Shown: one piece after another, positions 1 to 5,147 of the stretch
How the letters are laid out: every line of letters starts with the position of its first letter
Position numbering within the stretch: the stretch's first letter is position 1
Source of the DNA: Acidobacteriota bacterium
GTDB lineage: Bacteria > Acidobacteriota > UBA890 > WLXD01
Direction: 5' to 3'
Length of the DNA stretch: 5,147 nt
Assembly: GCA_022571615.1 (NCBI GenBank)
Contig: JACZXM010000267.1
Span: 1 to 5,147, forward strand
Program-made: the position numbers and the translations under genes
Notes under the pieces: model-generated
The model's input: the letters and a program-made list of their open reading frames with translations, nothing else
Databases searched by the model: none
Told to the model about the DNA's origin: nothing

Positions 1-170
1 GCCTCGCGATTCCACAGCCGGTCGCCGACGGTTCCCAGCCCGGCGCCGATCTCGAGCACACGCCCGTGTAGATACGGAGCCATGGTGCCCAGAATCCAGC
101 GATAGTAGTTGTCCGCCTGCGAGAACGCCTCGAGCTCGGCGCCCGAGTACAGGAAGCCTGTGTCATCCAT
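1..170 (-). CDS. Class I SAM-dependent methyltransferase, N-terminal part (truncated by window edge)
   Basis: The minus strand reads from an ATG at 170 with no stop to the window edge, giving 56 residues. Residues 38-46 (VLEIGAGLG) are a clear motif I of the Rossmann-fold class I methyltransferases, the glycine-rich loop that binds S-adenosylmethionine. The preceding segment, NYYRWILGTMAPYL at residues 21-34, is the helix that normally leads into that first strand. A purine-rich GAGGACGG lies about 9 bases upstream of the ATG and can serve as ribosome binding site, which supports this start. There is no signal peptide, so the enzyme should be cytoplasmic. The acceptor-binding half lies outside the window, so the substrate (small molecule, lipid or sugar) cannot be named. 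The gene is divergent from the exported dikinase-like gene and need not share its role. Confidence 0.85.
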   Translation of the reverse strand, partial: MDDTGFLYSGAELEAFSQADNYYRWILGTMAPYLHGRVLEIGAGLGTVGDRLWNRE

Positions 171-225
171 CTGCGATAACCGTCCTCGTCCGGATCGTAA
201 CCCGACCCACGCCCGTACCGTACCC

Positions 226-253
226 TTGAGGCCTCGTGACGCTAATCTAGATA
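226..253 (+). promoter_or_regulatory. Possible sigma-70-type promoter for the dikinase-hydrolase operon (weak)
   Basis: The only AT-rich patch in the 157-base divergent intergenic region lies at about 243-260. TTGAGG at 226-231 resembles a -35 box, and TAGATA at 248-253, 16 bases downstream, is a poor -10 box. The -10 candidate overlaps an 8-base palindrome, ATCTAGAT, at 245-252. The match to consensus is weak, and the promoter consensus of this organism is unknown. The call rests mainly on position and local base composition. If real, the transcript leader would be roughly 65-70 bases. The rest of 171-327 shows nothing else recognisable apart from the small hairpin noted separately. Confidence 0.2.
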
Positions 254-293
254 GATAACAGGGTGTCCGCGTAGCGTAACCGAGCCGCGAGAT

Positions 294-311
294 CGGGGCG
301 ATCCAGCCCCG
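294..311 (+). promoter_or_regulatory. Small GC hairpin in the leader, 16 bases before the start codon
   Basis: CGGGGC at 294-299 pairs perfectly with GCCCCG at 306-311 around the six-base loop GATCCA. One further T-G pair is possible outside it. It sits just upstream of the ATG at 328, a region with no convincing Shine-Dalgarno sequence (only a weak CTGAG at 314-318). It has no T-run, so it is not an intrinsic terminator. It may shape ribosome access to the dikinase start, but a 6-bp stem in DNA this GC-rich could also be chance. Confidence 0.2.
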
Positions 312-327
312 GCCTGAGTATCCAGCC

Positions 328-3300
328 ATGAGCCCGCCACGAATGCGTAAGTTCCCTCTTCTGCCGGTCATCGTGCTCGTCACCGGCGGCATCTTGCTCC
401 CCGGCGCTACCGCCAGCCTCGGGGCGCAGACCGCTTCCTGGAGCTACTCGCCGCTGACGCCGGCTCAGGTGCGGGAGCTGCGCGCGACGATCACCAGCAT
501 GAAGGAGGCACCGCGCGGACCCTATCTGAGGATCCGCTGGTTCTGCGACGATGGAGCGGTGCTACCACCCGAGCCCTACGCCTGCCGCGAACACGGAGGA
601 GGTCGGCAACACGCCGAGTACACCGAGGACACCCTGCGATTCGCGCAATGGGGATTCCATTTCGGCACCATCCTGGCGGCCACCGGCTACGAGGAGCTCT
701 TTGACGCCGACAATGCCAACTACCGGTTGCGCGAGCTCGTCTTGCAGCACTACCTGGAAACGGTGGACGACGGCTGGGTCCTGCGGCGCGCCCGATACTA
801 CCGCGGTGCGCGTCAGATCGAGAGCGAGGAGGACATCGGCCGGCAGTTTCTGATTCGGGCGCTATCCGACCAAGCCTGGCAGCGCGACAACCCTCTTCTG
901 ACCACGATGCTGGTGCCGCTGATGCCCCATGGGCAGCCGGGCCTGCCCAGCGATCGGATGCGTGCTCTGGCGCTGCAGATATCGACTCTGGACCCAGAGT
1001 TCATGGACCTGCGGATCAAGATCCACTCCACTCCCGGTCCCGAAGACCTGCCGGCCGTGCGGCGCTTCCGGGATCGTCTGGGGCCGGACGCCTCGGGCGA
1101 GCAGATCCAGAAGCTCGAGGATCTGGTTGCCGATCTCGAATCACGCTATGAGCAAGATCTCGATCCAAACCGCTGGAGCGCATTGGCCGAGGGCCTGGAG
1201 GGAACCGGGTTGGCAGCGCGGGTGGCCGAGCTTCCGAAGCGATTGGCCGACAGCAGCGGGCGCGAGCAGCTACGGGTATTGTCCCGGCTGTTGCGCGATC
1301 TGCGCGAGCTGCTCAACGAGGCCACCGGCATCGGACACGGAGCCGACGCCGGCTCGCTGTCGCTTGCTGTGCTCGACACGGTCTGGGCCCTGGATGCGGC
1401 TCTCTTCAACGCCACCAGCAGCTGGAGCGGGCCGGCGCCAGGAGTCCATGCGTCGCGCCGGGAACTGCTCGGCGTGGCAACCGAGTTGCTTGATGCCGCC
1501 TATGGAACCGGATGGTTGAGCGCACGAGAGCGAGAATCGCTCCAGGAAGCCATCGAAACGCTCCTCAGCAGCCCGCGTCAGGAGGTCACCGACGCCCGCT
1601 ACTACGCGACGATGAAGTACATCGCCAGCGCCTTGGATTGGGCTCCGGCGGCGCTGCATCAGGTGTTCGGTCCGGTACACGAACGCTACGCGCCGGTGGA
1701 GCCGCTGGTGAAGCGCTTCGCCGACAACGCGCTCCGAGGCTCGAGTCTGCTGGCGTTCTCACGCTTGATGGAGCAGCTGGTCTCCGACGCCGCCCGGCAG
1801 GCCGGAATGGTGCACGTCATCCTGGGTGACGAGATCCGTTCACGAGTTATGGCGCTCAACCCGGGCGTCGCCGTCGGCCCTCTGCACGTGATCTCCCAGC
1901 GGTCCGAGCTTGGCGAGCTGGACCCGAGTGGCGTTTATGTCCTGCCCGAGACCCCGGCCGATCTCGGCAGGGTTGCCGGTATTCTCACCCTCGGCTCGGG
2001 ATCCCGGCTCTCGCACGTGCAGTTGCTGGCCCGCGGACTGGGGATTCCGAACGCCACGATTCCCTCTGATCTCGTGGGCCGACTGCGCGAGTACGAGGGC
2101 CGGCAAGTCCTCTACGCTGTCTCCCCGCTCGGGGCGGTCATCCTGCGTCCAGCCGAGAGCCTGAGCTCGGCGGAGCTGGCGCAATTCCAGCGCGCTCGCC
2201 GGCAGTCCGAACCGGAGCTGACCATCGACACGAAGCGACTCGATTTAGCCGAGCGCAGGGTGTTGCCGTTGGCCGCCATCGGCGCCGAAGATTCGGGCCG
2301 CATTGTCGGCCCCAAGGCCGCCAACCTGGGGCAGCTCTACCGCTACTTCCCGGAGCGCGTCGCGCCGGCGCTGGTCATCCCGTTCGGAGTGTTCCGCGCC
2401 CATGTCGATCGCGATCTGGACGGCGATGGCAGAACGCTGCACGAGGAAATCGTGACCCTCTTCGAGACCGAGCGAGCCGCACGGGAGGCGGGTGCCGACC
2501 CGCTGGCCGTTCGCGACGAGGTGCTGCGAAGCCTCCAGGCGGTGCGCTCAAAGATCCTCGGGATGGACCTTCTGCCTGCCTTCCGCGAGCAACTGCTTGC
2601 CCGGCTCCAGGAGAGCTTCGGGGACCCCGGCTCCTACGGCGTGTTCGTGCGCTCGGACACGAATGTCGAGGACCTGCCGGGCTTTTCCGGAGCCGGACTC
2701 AACCTCACGGTGATGAACCAGATCGGTACCGACGCTATCCTGCGAGCGATCCGAGACGTCTGGGCGAGCCCTTTTTCCGCCCGCTCGTACATGTGGCGGC
2801 AGCGGCTGATCACCAACCCCGAGGCCGTGTACCCCTCGATCTTGCTGCTCCGGAGCGTTCCCTCCGAGGCATCCGGCGTCCTGGTGACCACGGACATCGG
2901 TGGGATCGGGGCCTGGGAGGCCGGCGTTGCAAAACACGATGCATGGACGGTTACGGTGGCGCGAGGCGTTGGCGGGGTGGTCTCGGGCGAGGCAGCCGAG
3001 ACGATCTTGCTTCCGGCAACGGAGGATGCCGGATGGGAGCCTGTGCTGCTGTCCTCGGCCCGCGCGATATGGGAGAACGTGCTGCTGCGAACCGGGACCG
3101 GCGGCATCGATCGCGTTCCAGTGCCGGCGATGGCGCAGCTTCTCACCGAGCCCCGCCTCGCCGACTTGCGGCAGGTCGTGGCCGAGATCGTCCGGCGCTA
3201 TCCGACCAGCTACGATGCACGGGGCAAACCTCTGCCCTGGGATATCGAGTTCGGGTTTGTCGACGATCACATCTGGCTGTTTCAGATCCGGCCCTTTGTC

Positions 3301-3408
3301 TCCAGCAAGGCGGGCCAGACGCTGGAGGCGATCGAAGAGCTCGACCGGCGGATCCTCGCGGCCGGCATGGACCCTATCGACCTGGACGCGGTGGCAGCGC
3401 AGCAATGA
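328..3408 (+). CDS. Exported PEP/pyruvate-binding-domain protein with glucan-water-dikinase-like domain order
   Basis: The protein has 1026 residues. Residues 1-33 look like a Sec signal peptide: basic MRK at 6-8, hydrophobic 10-24, and cleavage plausible near ATA-S or LGA-Q. ATG 328 and ATG 343 both retain it, and neither has a strong ribosome binding site. Residues 35-500 are mostly helical and unrecognised. Residues 505-608 form a phosphohistidine swivel domain with LSHVQLLAR, catalytic His563. Residues 657-990 form a PPDK_N-type ATP-grasp domain. Its motifs are GPKAANLGQL (Lys663), VRSDTNVEDLPGFSGAG (Arg775, Glu781, Asp782), SGVLVTTD (849-856), ARGVGGVVSG (878-887) and DIEFG with FQIRPF (Glu974, Gln986, Arg988). 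By family knowledge, such domains transfer the ATP beta-phosphate to the histidine and then to an acceptor. PEP synthase and PPDK have ATP-grasp first and a PEP barrel last. Here the histidine domain comes first and the barrel is absent, as in glucan, water dikinase. The acceptor is unknown. The next gene overlaps its stop codon. Confidence 0.88.
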   Translation: MSPPRMRKFPLLPVIVLVTGGILLPGATASLGAQTASWSYSPLTPAQVRELRATITSMKEAPRGPYLRIRWFCDDGAVLPPEPYACREHGGGRQHAEYTEDTLRFAQWGFHFGTILAATGYEELFDADNANYRLRELVLQHYLETVDDGWVLRRARYYRGARQIESEEDIGRQFLIRALSDQAWQRDNPLLTTMLVPLMPHGQPGLPSDRMRALALQISTLDPEFMDLRIKIHSTPGPEDLPAVRRFRDRLGPDASGEQIQKLEDLVADLESRYEQDLDPNRWSALAEGLEGTGLAARVAELPKRLADSSGREQLRVLSRLLRDLRELLNEATGIGHGADAGSLSLAVLDTVWALDAALFNATSSWSGPAPGVHASRRELLGVATELLDAAYGTGWLSARERESLQEAIETLLSSPRQEVTDARYYATMKYIASALDWAPAALHQVFGPVHERYAPVEPLVKRFADNALRGSSLLAFSRLMEQLVSDAARQAGMVHVILGDEIRSRVMALNPGVAVGPLHVISQRSELGELDPSGVYVLPETPADLGRVAGILTLGSGSRLSHVQLLARGLGIPNATIPSDLVGRLREYEGRQVLYAVSPLGAVILRPAESLSSAELAQFQRARRQSEPELTIDTKRLDLAERRVLPLAAIGAEDSGRIVGPKAANLGQLYRYFPERVAPALVIPFGVFRAHVDRDLDGDGRTLHEEIVTLFETERAAREAGADPLAVRDEVLRSLQAVRSKILGMDLLPAFREQLLARLQESFGDPGSYGVFVRSDTNVEDLPGFSGAGLNLTVMNQIGTDAILRAIRDVWASPFSARSYMWRQRLITNPEAVYPSILLLRSVPSEASGVLVTTDIGGIGAWEAGVAKHDAWTVTVARGVGGVVSGEAAETILLPATEDAGWEPVLLSSARAIWENVLLRTGTGGIDRVPVPAMAQLLTEPRLADLRQVVAEIVRRYPTSYDARGKPLPWDIEFGFVDDHIWLFQIRPFVSSKAGQTLEAIEELDRRILAAGMDPIDLDAVAAQQ

Positions 3409-4682
3409 GACGACCCGCACCCATCTTGCTCGTTGTAGCGGTCGCCGCGATGGTAGCCGGGGGTGCCTTCGCGTACCCGCTATCGGGCTACGAGAACTCC
3501 GGAATTCGTCGGCTGTATGCCTTCGGCCACCGCGAGATCTTCGGCGGGAGAACGTTGCCAGCCGGGGCGCAGATGCCGCTGGAGTTCGTCCAGCTTCGCC
3601 TCACCGCCGTCGGACGTGAGTTCGATGTATCGGATTCCACAGCGCGTGACCCCGAGCTTCAGGCCGGGCTCGAAGCCATCTTCGGCGACACGGATCCACG
3701 CTACTCGATTGCGTTGCTCGACATCACCGATCCCGCAAAGCCGCGCTACGCGGCGCTCAACGAGACCAAGACGTACCTGCCCGGCAGCATCGGCAAGGTC
3801 CTTGTTGCCACCGGGCTGCTGAACGCCTTGGCGTCCGCGTTTCCCGCGCCCGAGGAACGGCTTCGTGTTCTGCGCGAGACCTGGATCACGGCCGACGACT
3901 TCGTGCGCGGTGACCATCATTCGGTGCCGATCGTCGACCTGGCCGCAGGCACACTGGAGAATCGGGTCATCCGCCTCGGAGATCGCTTCACGCTGTTTGA
4001 GTGGATCGATCACGCGTTGAGCCCATCATCGAACGCGGCCGGCGCAACGAGTTGGAAGCAAGCGATGCTCCTGCGCAGGTTCGGTAGCTCGTACCCGCCC
4101 TCGGCAGAGCAGGAGACAACGTTCTTTTCCCAGACCTCCAAGACAGAGCTGACCCAGCGATCGCTCGAGGTGATCGAGCAGCCGCTACGGGAAGCCGGGC
4201 TCGACACGACGCAGCTTCGGCAGGGCACGATGTTCACCCCGGGCGGTCGGGCTGCGGTTCCCGGCGTGCGTTCGTACGCCTCGCCGCGTGAGCTGTTGCG
4301 GCTCCTGCTTCGCATCGAGCAAGGCCGGCTGATCGATGAGCCCTCGAGCCTCGAGCTCAAGCGCCTGTTGTACTTTACGAAGCGCCGCTATCGGTACGCC
4401 GTGTCGCCGGCGCTCGATCGAGCGGCGCTCTATTTCAAGTCGGGCTCGTTCTACCGCTGCGCGCCAGAGCCCGGCTTTCGCTGTCGCCAGTACGCCGGCA
4501 ACGTGGAGAATCTGATGAACTCCATCGCCGTCGTCGAAACCCCGGCGGTGCCCGAGCCGGGCGCCACCCAGCGCGTTTATCTGGTCGCGCTGATGTCCAA
4601 CGTGCTGCGCAAGAATTCGGCCGCGGACCATCGTGACATCGCGACCCGGATCGATGAGCTCGTCGCGCGCTTGAATCCCTGA
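3405..4682 (+). CDS. Exported serine hydrolase of the class A beta-lactamase/transpeptidase fold
   Basis: The protein has 425 residues from the ATG at 3405, which overlaps the preceding TGA as ATGA and implies translational coupling. The frame stays open upstream, but only this ATG yields a signal peptide: MRR, hydrophobic 7-22, and an AFA-Y cleavage site after residue 23. All three motifs of the penicillin-recognising serine enzymes are present in order. They are SIGK (nucleophile Ser128, Lys131), SSN (208-210) and KSGS (345-348). The spacing from SSN to KSG is longer than in typical class A beta-lactamases, and no Glu166-type deacylating base is recognisable. A hydrolytic role against beta-lactams is therefore doubtful; esterase, carboxypeptidase or another periplasmic hydrolase is as likely. 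Two cysteines (352, 360) flank a short loop just after the KSG motif. Residues 292-322 resemble the converging gene's product. Fold confidence is high and substrate is unknown. Confidence 0.88.
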   Translation: MRRPAPILLVVAVAAMVAGGAFAYPLSGYENSGIRRLYAFGHREIFGGRTLPAGAQMPLEFVQLRLTAVGREFDVSDSTARDPELQAGLEAIFGDTDPRYSIALLDITDPAKPRYAALNETKTYLPGSIGKVLVATGLLNALASAFPAPEERLRVLRETWITADDFVRGDHHSVPIVDLAAGTLENRVIRLGDRFTLFEWIDHALSPSSNAAGATSWKQAMLLRRFGSSYPPSAEQETTFFSQTSKTELTQRSLEVIEQPLREAGLDTTQLRQGTMFTPGGRAAVPGVRSYASPRELLRLLLRIEQGRLIDEPSSLELKRLLYFTKRRYRYAVSPALDRAALYFKSGSFYRCAPEPGFRCRQYAGNVENLMNSIAVVETPAVPEPGATQRVYLVALMSNVLRKNSAADHRDIATRIDELVARLNP

Positions 4683-4687
4683 GGGGC

Positions 4688-5147
4688 CTAGCAGGCCGTG
4701 GGTGCCGCTTCCGGCTGGCACACGAGGTCGTCGATATCCACGATCAGGCGCTGCAGGAGTTCCTCGCCATCGGCGTCGTGCACCAGCCCCACCGCCACGT
4801 AGACAGCCTCGCCGTGCTCGATAAGCGCCGCATCGGCGTGGTATTCGTGCCAGGTGCCCGATTTCCGGTACACCACCGCGCCGGGCCGCTCCTCGAGGCC
4901 GCGGACGAACTTGTGGCGAATTCCCGGGTTCCCGAGGATCGCCTTCATCTGTCTGGATGCCTGCGGCGAAACCAATCTGCCCTGGTGCAGCATCACGAAG
5001 AATCTTGCCACCTGGCGCGCCGTCGCGCCGTGAGACAGGTTTGCTACCGGGTCACCGTGCCAGTACTCGTCGCGCCCATAGGCCTTGCCGACCCACAGGC
5101 CACCGCCGAGCAGCGGGTCGTAGAGCCGAACCGAGCCGGTCAGCGCA
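4688..5147 (-). CDS. Serine hydrolase, beta-lactamase-like, C-terminal 152 residues (N-terminus beyond window)
   Basis: The minus-strand frame is open from the window edge to a TAG at 4690-4688. A GTG at 5011 could look like a start, but the frame continues upstream without a stop. That upstream part encodes family-like sequence (LYDPLLGGGLWVGK, then LSHGATARQVARF), so 5011 is internal. The motif YRKSGTW at 4870-4850 is the KTG-type third motif of the beta-lactamase/penicillin-binding fold, followed by the expected terminal strands and helix (HADAALIEHGEAVYVAVGL). The SxxK nucleophile and the SxN motif should lie beyond 5147 and cannot be checked. The segment ATARQVARFF...HQGRLV parallels SPRELLRLLL...EQGRLI of the converging hydrolase, pointing to common descent. 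Its stop is 5 bases from that gene's stop. The substrate is unknown, and whether it has a signal peptide cannot be seen. Confidence 0.85.
   Translation of the reverse strand, partial: ALTGSVRLYDPLLGGGLWVGKAYGRDEYWHGDPVANLSHGATARQVARFFVMLHQGRLVSPQASRQMKAILGNPGIRHKFVRGLEERPGAVVYRKSGTWHEYHADAALIEHGEAVYVAVGLVHDADGEELLQRLIVDIDDLVCQPEAAPTAC

Noticed and set aside
214..223. CGTACCGTAC tandem motif in the divergent intergenic region as a regulator site
   Set aside because: The symmetry is short and arises from overlapping GTAC units. No known operator is recognised.
196..281. CGTAACC occurring at 196-202 and 275-281 as paired operator sites
   Set aside because: A 7-base direct repeat within a 157-base region is expected by chance about this often, and there is no flanking symmetry.
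2793..3404. Upstream extension of the hydrolase frame to an ATG at 2793
   Set aside because: The extension overlaps the ATP-grasp coding sequence, translates to arginine- and glycine-rich noise, and would bury the signal peptide that begins at the ATG at 3405.
328..3408. Naming the large gene ppsA (PEP synthase) or ppdK
   Set aside because: The PEP/pyruvate barrel is absent, the domain order is reversed, and a signal peptide is present, so PEP synthesis is not supported.
2548..3420. Long open frame of 290 codons on the minus strand opposite the ATP-grasp region
   Set aside because: It is antisense to a well-supported conserved domain, has arginine/glycine/histidine-rich low-quality composition and no recognisable motif. 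It is a typical shadow in GC-rich DNA.
4685..4697. Inverted repeat GGCCT-AGC-AGGCC at the convergent gene ends as a bidirectional terminator
   Set aside because: The stem is only 5 bp, no T-run follows on either strand, and it overlaps the stop codon and last codons of the minus-strand gene.
4702..4721. Nested hairpin GTGCC...GGCAC near the end of the minus-strand hydrolase
   Set aside because: It is short, lies inside coding sequence, has no T-run, and is expected by chance at this GC content.
5009..5011. GTG as start of the minus-strand hydrolase
   Set aside because: The frame stays open upstream to the window edge and encodes family-like sequence (GGGLWVGK, HGATARQ), and a start here would remove the nucleophile half of the fold.

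Overview
This is a GC-rich bacterial window, about two thirds G+C by eye. It is almost fully coding, with GC-driven codon choice and many long shadow frames. Two of its genes begin with Sec-type signal peptides. Their paired cysteines suit an oxidising compartment outside the cytoplasm, so a Gram-negative (diderm) organism is the best guess. The phylum cannot be fixed from the sequence; a proteobacterium or a similar high-GC lineage would fit. There are no RNA genes, mobile elements or CRISPR arrays.

Layout: (1) positions 1-170, minus strand, hold the first 56 codons of a class I SAM-dependent methyltransferase, cut by the window edge. (2) Positions 171-327 are a divergent intergenic region with one AT-rich patch and a small hairpin just before the next start. 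(3) Positions 328-3408, plus strand, encode a 1026-residue exported protein. It has a phosphohistidine swivel domain followed by a C-terminal PPDK/PEP-synthase-type ATP-grasp domain. This is the domain order of plant glucan, water dikinase, not of PEP synthase, and there is no PEP/pyruvate barrel. (4) Positions 3405-4682, plus strand, overlap it by ATGA and encode an exported serine hydrolase of the class A beta-lactamase/transpeptidase fold. (5) Positions 4688-5147, minus strand, converge on it with a 5-base gap and encode the C-terminal 152 residues of a second hydrolase that looks like a distant paralogue.

The dikinase-like gene and the first hydrolase appear to be one translationally coupled operon whose products both act outside the cytoplasm. 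The puzzle, and the most interesting part of the window, is an ATP-grasp phosphotransferase with every recognisable catalytic motif intact but a signal peptide sending it where ATP is scarce. It is paired with a penicillin-recognising-type serine enzyme. Neither the phosphoryl acceptor nor the hydrolase substrate can be read from the sequence.
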